Below, one piece after another: positions 46,637-57,031 of a DNA stretch of 64,000 nucleotides. Made by a program: the position numbers and the translations under genes. This DNA comes from Rhodoferax sp. TH121. Its GTDB lineage: Bacteria > Pseudomonadota > Gammaproteobacteria > Burkholderiales > Burkholderiaceae_C. Every line of letters begins with the position of its first letter. Within the stretch, counting starts at the first letter, position 1. Where the stretch lies: positions 62,001 to 126,000 of the forward strand of contig NZ_NOXW01000018.1 in NCBI RefSeq assembly GCF_002251855.1, written 5' to 3'. Below the pieces are notes generated by a model, which was not told where the DNA came from, did not search any database, and saw only the letters and a program-made list of their open reading frames with translations.

Positions 46637-46650
46637 TTGGTGAATACCAA
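46637..46650. promoter_or_regulatory. Palindrome upstream of lysR (possible autoregulatory site)
   Basis: TTGGTGAATACCAA has perfect 5-base arms around GAAT. It lies 15 bases upstream of the LysR start in the 129-base divergent spacer. Confidence 0.4.
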
Positions 46651-46751
46651 ACATCACTAAGCAAAAGTTGAGTCGCATGAGGGAAAACCCTATGATTCAC
46701 ACAATTCAAAGATTTCATCCAGTGAGTTTCAACCTTTTCAAGGAGTTGACC

Positions 46752-47147
46752 ATGACACAAGTACTCTCTTACGCTTACCTCGACGCCGCACCTGCCGTAC
46801 AAACCGGTACTCCCAAAGCCGAGGGCTCTCGCACCCTGGCCGGCATGTTGTTGGCTGCCGTGCTGGCCGCTCTGCTGGTGGTGGCAGACCAAGTGATCGA
46901 CACTTGGGTGGATGGCCACTTGCTGGTGGGCTGGGTGGCTTTGTGGACCGTGGCCTTCGCAGCTCTGGCTCTGTTGGCACCTCCCCTGCGCAAGATGTCG
47001 GCAGCCGCCTCTGCGGTGATCATGGGCTGGGTCCGTGCTTCCCAAGAGCGCCGCATGGAAGAAAAAATGTGGGAATACGCCCACCGCGACCCCCGCATCA
47101 TGGCCGAACTACAACACGCTGTCATGCGCAGCCGCAACGAAGCCTAA
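46752..47147 (+). CDS. Small two-TM membrane protein, function unknown
   Basis: This 131-aa protein has two hydrophobic segments (LAGMLLAAVLAALLVVADQV near residues 29-50, and LVGWVALWTVAFAALALLAP near 58-78) and a charged C-terminus (SQERRMEEKMWEYAHRDPRI). AAGGAG sits 7 bases before the ATG and a strong terminator follows, so it is a real, separately transcribed gene. I do not recognise a named family. Comparable proteins in Comamonadaceae are annotated as hypothetical. Confidence 0.85.
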   Translation: MTQVLSYAYLDAAPAVQTGTPKAEGSRTLAGMLLAAVLAALLVVADQVIDTWVDGHLLVGWVALWTVAFAALALLAPPLRKMSAAASAVIMGWVRASQERRMEEKMWEYAHRDPRIMAELQHAVMRSRNEA

Positions 47148-47165
47148 GCGTCTCTCCCCCCAACG

Positions 47166-47192
47166 AAAAAGCCACCGGTTCGGTGGCTTTTT
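47166..47192. terminator. Bidirectional intrinsic terminator
   Basis: AAAAAGCCACCG and CGGTGGCTTTTT form a perfect 12-bp stem with a GTT loop. T-runs on both strands let it serve the small membrane protein gene (plus) and pckG (minus). Confidence 0.93.
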
Positions 47193-47241
47193 ACATTGAC
47201 GGGCCAGGTCGGGGTGGCTGGGCCTTCTTTTGTTGTGCCCT

Positions 47242-49125
47242 TCAGGCAGCCAAGCGCTGCGCCAGCTGGGATTTGGTCTCTTCGAGTTCCTTCGGCAAGT
47301 GGTAGGCGAGCTGGGTGAATAGCTCGGTGTGCAGGGCAATCTCGGCCTTCCAGTCGTCCTTGTTCAGGCTGGTCACCGAGTCGAATTGGGCTTGGCTGAA
47401 ATCCAGGCCAGTCCAGTTGATTTCACTGTACTGGGGTGCAACACCAAAGCCGGTTTCCACGCCAGTGGCTTGGCCTTCCAGGCGGTCAATCATCCACTTC
47501 AGCACGCGCATGTTTTCGCCGTAGCCGGGCCAGACGAACTTGCCGTCGTCGCCCTTGCGGAACCAGTTGGTGGTGAAAATCTTGGGTTGTTTGGCGCCCG
47601 ACTTGGCCAACTTGTCGCCCATGTTGAGCCAGTGCTGGAAGTAGTCGCTCATGTTGTAGCCCATGAACGGCAACATGGCGAAAGGGTCGCGGCGCACCAC
47701 GCCTTGTTGGCCGACGGCCGCGGCCGTGGTCTCGGAGCCCATGGTGGCAGCCATGTACACACCTTCGGTCCAGTTGCGGGCCTCGGTAACCAGGGGCACG
47801 GTGGTCGAGCGGCGGCCACCGAAAATGAAGGCATCAATCGCCACGCCATTGGCGTCGTCCCATTGGCTGTCCAGCGCAGGGTTGTTGCCGGCGGCCACGG
47901 TAAAGCGTGCGTTGGGATGTGCGGCTTTTGCGCCAGTTTCCTTGGCGATTGCGGGCGTCCAGTCCTTGCCTTGCCAATCAATTAGGTGATCTGGCATGCC
48001 GCCGGTGTCTTTTTCCATGCCTTCCCACCACACGTCACCGTCATCGGTCAGGGCGACATTCGTGAAGATCACGTTCTTGTCTAAGCTGGCCATGCAGTTG
48101 GGGTTCGTGTGGAAGTTGGTACCCGGCGCCACGCCGAAGTACCCGGCTTCGGGATTGATCGCGTAGAGCTTGCCGTCGGCACCGGGTTTGATCCAGGCAA
48201 TGTCATCACCGATCGTGGTGACCTTCCAGCCTTCAAAGCCGGTGGGTGGCACCAACATGGAGAAGTTAGTTTTGCCGCAGGCGCTGGGGAAGGCGGCTGC
48301 CACATGGTATTTCTTGCCTGCGGGATTGGTCACACCCAGGATCAGCATGTGCTCGGCCAGCCAACCTTGGTCACGGCCCATATTGGACGCAATGCGCAGC
48401 GCAAAGCACTTCTTGCCCAACAATGCGTTGCCGCCGTAGCCGGAACCGTAGGACCAGATTTCACGGGTTTCGGGGTAGTGAACGATGTATTTGGTCTTGT
48501 TGCAAGGCCACTTCACATCGGCCTGACCTTCGGCCAAGGGGGCGCCGACGGTGTGCACACAGGGCACAAAGGGACCGTCCACGCCGATGACGTCGAACAC
48601 GGCTTTGCCCATGCGCGTCATGATGCGCTGGTTGACTGCCACATAAGCGCTGTCGGACAGCTCGATGCCAATGTGGGCGATGTGGGAGCCCAGGGGCCCC
48701 ATGGAGAAAGGCACCACATACATGGTGCGGCCGGCCATGCAGCCATCGAACAGCGCTTTATCTCCGTCCTTGCCGGTTTGCAGCAGGGTACGCATTTCCG
48801 CCGGGGCCATCCAATTGTTGGTGGGGCCGGCGTTTTCTTTTTTCTCGGAGCAGATATAGGTGCGGTCTTCCACGCGGGCTACGTCGCTGGGATCGGAGCA
48901 GGCCAAGAAGCTGTTGGGGCGTTTGGCGGGGTTGAGCTTTTTGAAGGTGCCAGCGTCGACCAATTGCTGGCACAGGCGCTGGTATTCCTCGTCGGAGCCA
49001 TCACACCAATAGACATTTTTGGGTTTGCACAGCGCCACCATATCGGCGACCCAGGCAATCAGCCTTGCGTTTTTGACGTAACTGGGGGTGTTGAGGGTGA
49101 GGCCCTGCATCACGGGTGCGTTCAT
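47242..49125 (-). CDS. pckG: Phosphoenolpyruvate carboxykinase (GTP)
   Basis: This 627-aa protein has the GTP-type PEPCK P-loop [15 protein letters not shown] with its active-site cysteine, the [15 protein letters not shown] segment, and [20 protein letters not shown] near the C-terminus. It converts oxaloacetate to PEP for gluconeogenesis, which fits growth on the acids and acetyl-CoA produced by pathways in this window. AGGAG precedes the ATG. It is convergent with the small membrane protein gene across a bidirectional terminator. Confidence 0.96.
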   Translation of the reverse strand: MNAPVMQGLTLNTPSYVKNARLIAWVADMVALCKPKNVYWCDGSDEEYQRLCQQLVDAGTFKKLNPAKRPNSFLACSDPSDVARVEDRTYICSEKKENAGPTNNWMAPAEMRTLLQTGKDGDKALFDGCMAGRTMYVVPFSMGPLGSHIAHIGIELSDSAYVAVNQRIMTRMGKAVFDVIGVDGPFVPCVHTVGAPLAEGQADVKWPCNKTKYIVHYPETREIWSYGSGYGGNALLGKKCFALRIASNMGRDQGWLAEHMLILGVTNPAGKKYHVAAAFPSACGKTNFSMLVPPTGFEGWKVTTIGDDIAWIKPGADGKLYAINPEAGYFGVAPGTNFHTNPNCMASLDKNVIFTNVALTDDGDVWWEGMEKDTGGMPDHLIDWQGKDWTPAIAKETGAKAAHPNARFTVAAGNNPALDSQWDDANGVAIDAFIFGGRRSTTVPLVTEARNWTEGVYMAATMGSETTAAAVGQQGVVRRDPFAMLPFMGYNMSDYFQHWLNMGDKLAKSGAKQPKIFTTNWFRKGDDGKFVWPGYGENMRVLKWMIDRLEGQATGVETGFGVAPQYSEINWTGLDFSQAQFDSVTSLNKDDWKAEIALHTELFTQLAYHLPKELEETKSQLAQRLAA

Positions 49126-49550
49126 GGAAAAGCTCCTAAGTTTGAAATCGTCTTTTCAAAATCGGGAGAGGCGCGGGCCCGGTTGCCAACAACTTTGAGA
49201 AGACGGCTTGGGCAGGGGAGGCCCGCAAACCAAGCGCTTCTCGTGAATTCTAAGAACTGGTACCGAAGTTACGGCGTGATTACATCGAAAAATTATGCAT
49301 AAAAAACATTACAAAATGCCATCTACGTGCTGACTTTTCGTGATGCGGTTGAGTATGGTCGCGAGGAATGTTGCGCAAGTACCAAGACGCGCAGGCGGTG
49401 CGACACAAAGCGGGGAAGGTCGGGAAAGAGGGGAGATAGGCGCTACTTAGCGCAGTGAGATCCAAAGGCGGGGCAGCGAACGTGCCCGACAACCTGTTTT
49501 TGACCCGCGCAGGTAGAGCCGGCTAGGGCGTCGCGCGGGTCGGATTGTGT
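49126..49550. other. 425-base intergenic region upstream of pckG
   Basis: No credible coding frame was seen. Its pckG-proximal part is relatively AT-rich (49250-49320) and should contain the pckG promoter. A 9-bp inverted repeat, GACCCGCGC (49502-49510) and GCGCGGGTC (49533-49541), lies downstream of the small 49551-49691 gene but has no T-run. Confidence 0.6.
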
Positions 49551-49691
49551 TTAGGCCATGGACACGGCAATGAATGCCAGCAGGAACATCAACACGCCAC
49601 CCACGATGGGCAACACGATGGGCATCAAGGGCACCACTGCATCCACGGGGTCGGTGGCTTGGTTGTCGGAGTGGTTGTCAGGTGCGGACAT
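49551..49691 (-). CDS. 46-aa single-TM membrane protein, function unknown
   Basis: The protein starts MSAPDNHSDNQATDPVDAVV, a polar acidic N-terminus, followed by one long hydrophobic segment (PLMPIVLPIVGGVLMFLLAF) to the end. AAGGAT precedes the ATG at 49691; the open frame continues upstream without support. It is divergent from the tandem AAA+ ATPase gene with 175 bases between. The clear composition and ribosome binding site make it a likely real small gene, but no family is recognised. Confidence 0.65.
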   Translation of the reverse strand: MSAPDNHSDNQATDPVDAVVPLMPIVLPIVGGVLMFLLAFIAVSMA

Positions 49692-49866
49692 GGTAGATCC
49701 TTGGGTTCTTCGATTGGAAAACGGGAATTTTACCCACACCCATCCGGTTTCGAAGTCTGCGGGTAAGACTTGGGCCTGCTTTATGGAAATCTGGACGCGT
49801 GACTTCCATCTTGGCCCGGACTGCGCTATCGTCATTTCAGCACCTCACTGTGCTGGAGGCGTTTGA

Positions 49867-52194
49867 ATGGTCAAGCGTACGTTGTTCCACGCCTTGGGTG
49901 GACACCTCATTCCCTCACCGGGCCTGCAAGAGGCGCCGGTGCTGGACCTGATGTGCTCCCACTTTGTGCTCACCTTGGCGGCACGCCAGGGGGCCAATTT
50001 CAATGTGCGTCGCGATTTCAATGGAGTCGTCGGCTTGGCCGGGCGGCATCTGGTCTGGCCTGTGTCGGTGCTGGGCCGCTTGCGTGAGTTTCTGGCCCGG
50101 CGCTGCCAGGGTAACGAGCTCTGGCGCGGCCACGAGGCGCTCGAGGCATCGGAGTTTTTGGCGCGATATGGCCAATGGTGTGGCCCCTACGACGAGGCGA
50201 CCCTGTTCTTTTTTCTGGACGAATACGCCAAGGATCAGCCCAAAGACCTGATTTCGGTGCTTTCGGTCACCGGGGAGTGGCTGCGCCATGCGCTCAAAAA
50301 GCAATCCACTCTGGTGGAGAAAAACATCGATGCGCTGGCCAGGCTCTTGCAGCTCAACAAGGCGGAGCGCGCGCTCCTGCTCTACGGCACGCTAGCCCGC
50401 TACCAGCGCGACATGCGCAGTATTTTGGTGGAGTTCAAGGTCAACAATGCGCCCGAGGCCTATGCCGCAATTGCCGAAGTGGCGGGGGTCAGCGCACAGG
50501 AGCTGCGAGAGGCATTGCGCGCCGGCTCGCGCCTGGAGCGTATCGGGCTGGTGGAAAACCTGATCTCCGAGCACAACATCACCGACCTGGCTGACCTCAT
50601 GAAGGTGAGCGAAAAGCTGCCGCCCGTGCTGATGCGCCAGTACCGTGATCAGGCCGAATTGATGGCTGTGTTCACCCGTTTGGCTACCAAAAGTCAGCTG
50701 GGTATGCAGGATTTCAGCTTTGTGGCCGAAGACGCCGCGGTGCTCTGCAGCCTGCTGGCCCATGCAGTGGCGCGCAAAGAAGTCGGTATCAACGTCCTGT
50801 TGTATGGCCCCCCCGGGACTGGCAAGACCGAGCTTGCCAAAGTGGTGGCCCAACACGCGGGCTTGGAGCTGTTTGAAGTCGAGTATGCCGACCGGGACGG
50901 CAATTCACTCAGTGGGCGGGACCGCTACCGTTCCTTGCAGATCGCCCAGGTGTTCCTGAAAGGCAGTGCACAGGCGGCACTGTTGTTTGACGAGGTGGAG
51001 GACGTGTTCCCCCCCCTCTCCAGCGAAGCTGCGCACCTGATTGCGCGGGCTGACGCATCGGCTGCCCCGGCCAGTGGCAGCGTGAGTGGCAAGGCGTGGG
51101 TGAACCAGGTGTTGGAGTCCAACGCCGTGCCCACGCTGTGGGTGACCAACCGCATAGAGCAGATTGACCCGGCCTTTCGCCGCAGGTTTGCCTACCACTT
51201 GGAACTGAAATCTCCGCCCCCCGGGGCCCGTGAAGCACTGGTGCGCAAAACCCTGGCCGATGTCCCGGTGTCTGAGGGCTTTGTTGCTCGCCTGAGTAGC
51301 CGCAAAGCTCTGACACCCGCGCAAATTCGCACGGCCGCCCGCTTTGCAACGCTGGCCCGCAACCCCGCCGACACGGAAATGGCGGGGCCGGCTCTGGAGG
51401 CCCTGATTGAGCGCCAGCTCAAAAACGCCGACTTGGCGTTGGGTACTGTGGCCCCAGCAAGAACCACTTCCACCGCGTTAAGTGCCTACCGCTTGGACTT
51501 GCTGAACTTGCAAAGCCGTTACGACATTGAGCGCGTGGTGCAGGCCCTGAAAACCCGTGGCCACGGGACACTGTGTTTCTACGGTCCGCCTGGCAGCGGC
51601 AAGACAGCGCTGGCAGAGCATATGGCGCAAGCCTTGGGGCGGCCTTTGCTGGTACGCCAAGCCAGCGATTTGCTGAGCAAATACATCGGGGAGACCGAGC
51701 AGTCCATGGCTGCCATGTTCCGCGAAGCGGAATCCGAGGGCGCGGTGCTGCTGCTGGACGAAGCCGACAGCTTCTTGCAGGACCGTCGGGGCGCCCAGCG
51801 CAACTACGAAGTCACCGAGGTGAATGAAATGCTGCAGGGCATGGAGCGCTACCGCGGAGTTTTCATGTGTACCACCAACTTGATGGGCCGGCTGGATCCA
51901 GCCGCTTTGCGCCGCTTTACCTTCAAGATTGAGTTTTTACCCCTGAGCCATGCCCAGCGGGAGTTGGTGTTCCTGGCCGAAGCCTGTGCAGGACAAGCGG
52001 TGTTGCCCGCAGCCCTGGCCGGCCGCTTGGCAGCGTTGGACCAGCTGTGTTTGGGTGACGTGGCCGCGGTACGGCGCCAGGCCGACATTTTGGGCGTGGC
52101 CTTGGGGCCAGAGGAGTTTCTGGAGCAGTTGGAGGCCGAACATCGGCTCAAACCCGAGGTGCGTGAACGCCGATCCATGGGGTTTGTGCACTGA
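49867..52194 (+). CDS. Tandem AAA+ ATPase of unknown function
   Basis: This 775-aa protein has two AAA+ modules and an N-terminal region of about 290 residues that I do not recognise. Module 1 has Walker A GPPGTGKTE (from residue 314), Walker B LLFDEVED (372-379) and the arginine-rich FRRRFAYHLELK. Module 2 has Walker A GPPGSGKTA (from 573), Walker B LLLDEADS (628-635), a pore-like KYIGETE segment and LRRFTFKIEF. Both nucleotide sites look active, so it is probably a Cdc48- or spastin-like remodelling ATPase. No signal peptide was seen. GGAGG precedes the ATG. A 46-aa membrane protein gene is divergent and a 97-aa hypothetical gene follows. Confidence 0.85.
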   Translation: MVKRTLFHALGGHLIPSPGLQEAPVLDLMCSHFVLTLAARQGANFNVRRDFNGVVGLAGRHLVWPVSVLGRLREFLARRCQGNELWRGHEALEASEFLARYGQWCGPYDEATLFFFLDEYAKDQPKDLISVLSVTGEWLRHALKKQSTLVEKNIDALARLLQLNKAERALLLYGTLARYQRDMRSILVEFKVNNAPEAYAAIAEVAGVSAQELREALRAGSRLERIGLVENLISEHNITDLADLMKVSEKLPPVLMRQYRDQAELMAVFTRLATKSQLGMQDFSFVAEDAAVLCSLLAHAVARKEVGINVLLYGPPGTGKTELAKVVAQHAGLELFEVEYADRDGNSLSGRDRYRSLQIAQVFLKGSAQAALLFDEVEDVFPPLSSEAAHLIARADASAAPASGSVSGKAWVNQVLESNAVPTLWVTNRIEQIDPAFRRRFAYHLELKSPPPGAREALVRKTLADVPVSEGFVARLSSRKALTPAQIRTAARFATLARNPADTEMAGPALEALIERQLKNADLALGTVAPARTTSTALSAYRLDLLNLQSRYDIERVVQALKTRGHGTLCFYGPPGSGKTALAEHMAQALGRPLLVRQASDLLSKYIGETEQSMAAMFREAESEGAVLLLDEADSFLQDRRGAQRNYEVTEVNEMLQGMERYRGVFMCTTNLMGRLDPAALRRFTFKIEFLPLSHAQRELVFLAEACAGQAVLPAALAGRLAALDQLCLGDVAAVRRQADILGVALGPEEFLEQLEAEHRLKPEVRERRSMGFVH

Positions 52195-52389
52195 GGCGGG
52201 CGTTTCTGCGACCAGATTGCCCATTCCGGGGATGCACCGTTCTGGTAACCCATTTGTAATTATTTGAATCGGCTGTCAACCGATCCCCTCCTTGGTGCGT
52301 GAAAGGCTCATGCGGACGCCAAACCGCAGCCCGCGTTGGACTCACTGGGGCTGCATCGGTGTCTATTTCTTTCCCTTTGCGTCGCAACT

Positions 52390-52683
52390 ATGCACCGAGA
52401 CACGATCCAAGTGCCTGAAAAAGGCACCTACAAGTGGCAGCTGTTTGATTACTGGTCTGGCGAATTCCGCCAAACCCATGCGGACCATTCGGCCTACATC
52501 GCTCTGAATTTTGCCGGCGCTTTGGAAGCCTGCCGTGCCAAATTCCAGGCATTGGTGCAGCACCACCGGGCCAAAGCGGCCGACGCAAGCTGCTCGGCCC
52601 GCCACTTGCGCGCCATCCAGCGCCTGCAAAACACCATGTCCGGGGCTGCCATGGCCTACGAGAGCGGTTTCCACCGCCACTGA
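52390..52683 (+). CDS. 97-aa hypothetical protein
   Basis: This small soluble protein starts MHRDTIQVPEKGTYKWQLFD and is helical and alanine-rich in its second half, ending AYESGFHRH. Codon use resembles its neighbours and the frame is cleanly bounded by a TGA before recQ. The start is uncertain, since the frame is open upstream to 52336 and no strong ribosome binding site was seen. It lies 195 bases after the AAA+ gene on the same strand. No function can be assigned. Confidence 0.6.
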   Translation: MHRDTIQVPEKGTYKWQLFDYWSGEFRQTHADHSAYIALNFAGALEACRAKFQALVQHHRAKAADASCSARHLRAIQRLQNTMSGAAMAYESGFHRH

Positions 52684-52731
52684 GCCGCCGGTTTCTCCCC
52701 CCGGGGCGGTTTGCCCGGGCCGCATCAGGCC

Positions 52732-54687
52732 TTACTCCAGCGCCACCACCCGCAGAACATCACTGGCATAGGCTTCCAGCTTTTTGGCGCCAATGCCGCT
52801 GATGCCCTGCAGGTCGTCCAGGCTCTGGGGTGCCCGCTGGGCAATAGCGGCCAGTGTGGCGTCGTGAAAGATCACATACGCTGGCAGGTTGTGCTCCTTG
52901 GCGACCTCGGCACGCCAAGCCTTCAGGGCCGAGTAGCGCAGCAGCCCCTCGCTGTCCAGGTTGATCGGGGCCTTGACCACCGCCCCCAGGCGTGGGTTGC
53001 GCCGGCTCTTGCGGTCGGCCGGGGTCGACACCGATTCCCGCAACAGTACCGGCACCTCGCCTTTCAGCACCCCGCGTGACTCGGCCGTGAGCTGAAGCGT
53101 GTTGAACTCGCCGCCCTGCACCGCCACAGCGCCCATGGCAATCAATTGGCGCAGCACACCACGCAACTGCAGTTCCGAGAAATCGGAGCCCAGGCCGAAC
53201 GTGCTCAAGCTGGCATGGTTGTACTGGGACACCTTCTCCGTGGTCTTGCCGCGCACAATGTCCATTAGATGGCCGGCACCAAAGCTCATGCCGCTCATCT
53301 GCTGGATCCGGTAGATCGTGGACAGCAACTTGCGGGCGGCGTCCGTGCCGTCCCACACCGCAGGCGGGTTCAGGCAGTTGTCGCAGTTGCCGCAGGGTTC
53401 GCTCTTCTCACCAAAGTAGCCCAGCAGCCGGACCCGGCGGCAGTCGGTTGCCTCGGCCAAGCCTAACAAGGCGTCGAGCTTGCCACGCATCACCTGTTTG
53501 AATTCTTCGCTGGCCGGGCTCTCATCAATCATGCGGCGCTGGTTCACCACGTCCTGCAGGCCGTAGGCCATCCAGGCGTCGGCGGCCAGGCCATCGCGTC
53601 CGGCGCGCCCTGTCTCTTGGTAATAGCCTTCGATGTTCTTGGGCATGTCGCGGTGGGCGACAAAGCGCACGTCGGGCTTGTCGATGCCCATGCCAAAGGC
53701 GATGGTGGCCACCATGACGATGCCTTCTTCGCGCAGAAAGCGGTCTTGGTGGGTCTGGCGCACTTTGGCATCCAGCCCGGCGTGGTAGGGCAGGGCCTTG
53801 ATGCCGGCGTCCACCAGCGTCTGGGCCATGTCTTCGACTTTCTTGCGGCTTTGGCAGTAGACGATGCCGGCGTCGCCTTCATGTTCGCGTTCGATGAAGC
53901 GCAGCAGTTGGGTGGTGGAATCCTTCTTTTCGACGATGGTGTAGCGGATGTTGGGTCGGTCAAAGCTGCTGACAAAGGCGCGTGCGTCCTCCAGCTGCAG
54001 CCGTTCCAGGATGTCGGCGCGCGTCAGGTCGTCGGCGGTGGCGGTGAGGGCAATGCGCGGAATGCCCGGGTAACGCTCGTGCAGCACCGTCAAATTGCGG
54101 TAGTCGGGCCGGAAGTCATGGCCCCACTGACTCACGCAATGGGCTTCGTCAATGGCAAACAGGCTGAGCTTGCCACGTTCGAACAGTGAATCCAGCAGCG
54201 CCAGAAAGCGCGCGTTGTTGACCCGTTCGGGTGCGGCGTAGAGCAGCGTGATTTCTCCGCGCAGCAGTTGCTGCTCGATCTGGTAGGCCTCGTCGCCGCT
54301 GAGCGTGGAATTGAGGAAGGCGGCGCTCACACCGGCCTCGTGCAGCGCACCCACCTGGTCATGCATCAGCGCGATGAGCGGAGAAATGACCAGCGTGGCA
54401 CCCTGGCCTGCCTGTTGGCGCACGATGGCCGGTACCTGGTAACACAGACTTTTACCGCCGCCAGTGGGCATCAGCACCAGCGCGTCTCCTCCATCGGCCA
54501 CATGCTGCACGATGGCCTCTTGCGGGCCACGGAATGCGTCGTAGCCGAAGACGGTACGCAAAATGCGGTTGCACGCATCCAGGCTAGCGCAAGGAGGGGG
54601 AGAATTTGCTATCAAAACAGGAGCTAGTCGCGCAGTATCTATGAGGTCTGGAGGCCTAAAACTTCCAAAGTGTGAGTTTGTGGGCAC
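52732..54687 (-). CDS. recQ: ATP-dependent DNA helicase RecQ
   Basis: The helicase has motif I MPTGGGKSLCYQ, motif II AIDEAHCVSQWGHDF, motif III ALTATAD, and the conserved helicase C domain (GRAGRDG). These are followed by a zinc-binding RQC region (CRRVRLLGYFG, CGNCDNC) and a C-terminal HRDC domain (GISGIGAKKLEAYA). RecQ unwinds DNA during recombination and repair. The start is a problem: the only long in-frame start is a GTG at 54687, and the first 27 or so residues are encoded by a dispersed-repeat copy. A TTG at about 54613, also inside the repeat, is an alternative. The conserved part begins at about residue 36 (LDACNRILRTVFGYDAFRG). Confidence 0.93.
   Translation of the reverse strand: MPTNSHFGSFRPPDLIDTARLAPVLIANSPPPCASLDACNRILRTVFGYDAFRGPQEAIVQHVADGGDALVLMPTGGGKSLCYQVPAIVRQQAGQGATLVISPLIALMHDQVGALHEAGVSAAFLNSTLSGDEAYQIEQQLLRGEITLLYAAPERVNNARFLALLDSLFERGKLSLFAIDEAHCVSQWGHDFRPDYRNLTVLHERYPGIPRIALTATADDLTRADILERLQLEDARAFVSSFDRPNIRYTIVEKKDSTTQLLRFIEREHEGDAGIVYCQSRKKVEDMAQTLVDAGIKALPYHAGLDAKVRQTHQDRFLREEGIVMVATIAFGMGIDKPDVRFVAHRDMPKNIEGYYQETGRAGRDGLAADAWMAYGLQDVVNQRRMIDESPASEEFKQVMRGKLDALLGLAEATDCRRVRLLGYFGEKSEPCGNCDNCLNPPAVWDGTDAARKLLSTIYRIQQMSGMSFGAGHLMDIVRGKTTEKVSQYNHASLSTFGLGSDFSELQLRGVLRQLIAMGAVAVQGGEFNTLQLTAESRGVLKGEVPVLLRESVSTPADRKSRRNPRLGAVVKAPINLDSEGLLRYSALKAWRAEVAKEHNLPAYVIFHDATLAAIAQRAPQSLDDLQGISGIGAKKLEAYASDVLRVVALE
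54606..54665 (+). repeat. Dispersed degenerate repeat, copy 11 (across the recQ 5' end)
   Basis: TTGCTATCAAAACAGGAGCT, then AGTCGCGCAGTATCTATGAG, then GTCTGGAGGCCTAAAACTT. It is a full-length copy overlapping the N-terminal codons of the recQ frame in the recQ/cyclase divergent region. Confidence 0.75.
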
Positions 54688-54751
54688 TGCCGCAGTTTTT
54701 CGCGGTCCGGACGGCTATTGTCGGGCATGGCCATGGCTACACTCAGCGTCC

Positions 54752-57019
54752 ATGATGGACTCCCAGAGCGCGCTGGATGCGCAACACCCCACCAAAGCAC
54801 TGCTGCAGCTGTGCAAACGTCTGGAGCGCGCGCGTACCTTGCCCGATATTCTGGGTGCGGTGGCGCCTGTGGTGGAGGGGGTGCTCGGATATGCCCACAC
54901 TTGGTTGGCCTTGGTCGGAGACCGGCCCGGTTTTGTGTCTGTGATCAGCCAACTCACGTCGGATCCCCGCTACCTCGATCGGCACCAGATTGCCCAGACC
55001 ATGGACATCCCGATTGCCGGGGACCGCATGCTGGAAGAAATTCTGGCAGCCGACCACGTGGTGGTGGTGAACGATGCCCGCACCGACCCGCGCACCAACA
55101 AGGCCGTGGTGGCGCAACTGGACAACCGCACCATCGTGAATGTGCCCCTGTGGCTGGCCGGTGAGCGGCTCGGGGTTGTGGGCATGGGCACCTTTGGCGA
55201 TACAGAGGGCGTGCGCCCGCCGCAGGACTGGCAGCTGGACTTTATGCAGGCATTGGCGGGACACGTGGCCGTGGCGCTGGACCGGGTGCGCTTTCTGGAG
55301 CGCCAGAAACGTGCCGAAGATGCTCTGTACCAAGAGAAAGAGCGTTTGCAGGTCACCCTGCACGCGATCAGTGACGCCGTCATCACCACCAATGCCCAGG
55401 GGCAGCTGCTCTACATCAACCCGGTGGCGGAGGCCCTGACCGGGGTCTCGCTGGTGGCCACCGTCGGTCAGCCCTACCAGCTGGTGTTTCCCCTGGATGG
55501 CACCGAGGTGGCGCCCGGTCTGGATGTGGTGGCCAGCGCCATGGCAGCGGGACAGACCCAGCGTTACCCGCAGCTGGACCTGGTCTTTGCGCGGGGCCGT
55601 GTACTGGTGGAGGCGGCGGTGTCCCCCATCCGCGATGCAGACGGGGTGGTGCAGGGGGCCGTGCTGGTGTTTCGCGATGTGACCGAGCAGCGCCGCCTGA
55701 GCCGGGAAATCGCGTTTCAGGCCACGCACGACGAGTTGACCGGACTGGGCAACCGCCGTGCTTTTGAGGCCACGCTGACCCAGTGTTTTGTACGTACCCG
55801 CGAGCAGGCAGAGACCCATGTGCTGTGTTATCTGGACTTGGACGAGTTCAAGGTGGTGAACGACACCTGCGGCCACAGTGCGGGTGACGCGCTGCTGTGT
55901 CAGGTGGCCCAGCTGTTTTTGGAGGTGCTGGGCCCGCAAGACCACTTGTGCCGCCTGGGTGGCGACGAGTTTGGCATGGTGCTCACCGCGCACAGCCTGC
56001 CGCAGGCCATGCGCGTGGCGGAGCAGCTGCAGCAGGCGCTGGCGGCCTACCGTTTTGTCTGGCATGACCAAAGTTTTGGTGTGGGGGTGAGCATTGGCAT
56101 GGTGCAGCTCGATGCCCGCAGTGAAAGTGTGGGCGCGCTGCTGCAGGCGGCTGACAGCGCGTGTTATGTCGCCAAGGACGCCGGTCGCGGCCGCATCCAC
56201 GTGTATGCCACCGATGACCCGGCACTGGCCCGGCGCTATGGTGTGATGGAGTGGGTCAGCCGCATTGAAAACGCATTGCGCAATGACCGTTTTGTGCTCT
56301 ATGCCCAGCCCATTGTGCCCATTGGGGAGGGGGCCGTGCGCGGCTTGCACTGCGAGTTTTTGCTGCGCATGCATGATGAACATGGTGGGCTGGTGTTGCC
56401 GGGTGAATTCATGCCCGCGGTGGAGCGTTACCACCTGGCCGCACGGGTGGACCGCTGGGTGGTACGCCAGGCGCTGGCGTGGATGGTGCAGCACCAGGAC
56501 CAGATCGAGCAGTGTTCCATCAACCTATCGGGCCAGTCGCTGGGCGACACCCAGTTCATGGCCTTTGTGCTGGAGGCGCTGGCCACCACCCCCATGCCGT
56601 GTCACAAGCTGTGCTTCGAGATCACCGAAACCGCCGCGATTGGCAACCTGCACGCCGCCCAGGACTTTATCGACACACTGCGCCAACTGGGCTGCAAGCT
56701 CTCGCTGGATGACTTTGGCAGCGGCTTGTCGTCCTTTGCCTACTTGCGCAACCTGCCGGTGGATGTGCTCAAGATCGACGGCCAGTTTGTGCGTGACATC
56801 GCCACCGATGCGGTCAGCCTGGCCATGGTCAAGTCCATCCACGAGATTGGCTGCCTCATGGGTAAGCAGACCGTGGCTGAGTTTGTCGAGAACCCGGCCA
56901 TCCTCGATGTGTTGCGCGGATTTGGCGTGCATTACGCACAAGGCTATGCGGTGGGTTTCCCCGTGCCGCTGGACCAGGTCCTGCTTTCTCTGGCTCCCGG
57001 CACGCCGGGCACTTTGTGA
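54752..57019 (+). CDS. GAF-PAS-GGDEF-EAL c-di-GMP turnover protein
   Basis: This 755-aa soluble protein has a GAF domain (about residues 25-185), a PAS domain (about 195-310), GGDEF (about 325-480, intact motif GGDEF at 403-407) and EAL (about 495-745). In the EAL domain the signature reads EFL (535-537) instead of EAL, but DDFGSGLSS (653 onward), FEITETAA and the KIDGQFV segment are present, so phosphodiesterase activity is plausible. The start is the MM pair at 54752/54755; upstream residues are poorly coding. It is divergent from recQ and is followed closely by the SAH riboswitch of metH. Confidence 0.92.
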   Translation: MMDSQSALDAQHPTKALLQLCKRLERARTLPDILGAVAPVVEGVLGYAHTWLALVGDRPGFVSVISQLTSDPRYLDRHQIAQTMDIPIAGDRMLEEILAADHVVVVNDARTDPRTNKAVVAQLDNRTIVNVPLWLAGERLGVVGMGTFGDTEGVRPPQDWQLDFMQALAGHVAVALDRVRFLERQKRAEDALYQEKERLQVTLHAISDAVITTNAQGQLLYINPVAEALTGVSLVATVGQPYQLVFPLDGTEVAPGLDVVASAMAAGQTQRYPQLDLVFARGRVLVEAAVSPIRDADGVVQGAVLVFRDVTEQRRLSREIAFQATHDELTGLGNRRAFEATLTQCFVRTREQAETHVLCYLDLDEFKVVNDTCGHSAGDALLCQVAQLFLEVLGPQDHLCRLGGDEFGMVLTAHSLPQAMRVAEQLQQALAAYRFVWHDQSFGVGVSIGMVQLDARSESVGALLQAADSACYVAKDAGRGRIHVYATDDPALARRYGVMEWVSRIENALRNDRFVLYAQPIVPIGEGAVRGLHCEFLLRMHDEHGGLVLPGEFMPAVERYHLAARVDRWVVRQALAWMVQHQDQIEQCSINLSGQSLGDTQFMAFVLEALATTPMPCHKLCFEITETAAIGNLHAAQDFIDTLRQLGCKLSLDDFGSGLSSFAYLRNLPVDVLKIDGQFVRDIATDAVSLAMVKSIHEIGCLMGKQTVAEFVENPAILDVLRGFGVHYAQGYAVGFPVPLDQVLLSLAPGTPGTL

Positions 57020-57031
57020 ACTAAAATCGGC

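Noticed and set aside
49502..49541. Inverted repeat GACCCGCGC/GCGCGGGTC as a terminator of the 46-aa gene
   Set aside because: The loop is 22 bases and no T-run follows on the minus strand. It is listed only as a note in the intergenic entry.
56354..56362. EFL instead of EAL taken as proof of an inactive phosphodiesterase
   Set aside because: Only the second position differs and the catalytic glutamate is kept. DDFG and other metal-site residues are present, so inactivity cannot be concluded.
54743..56494. 583-aa minus-strand open frame opposite the GGDEF-EAL gene
   Set aside because: It is a shadow of the real gene. It has no start context or family pattern.
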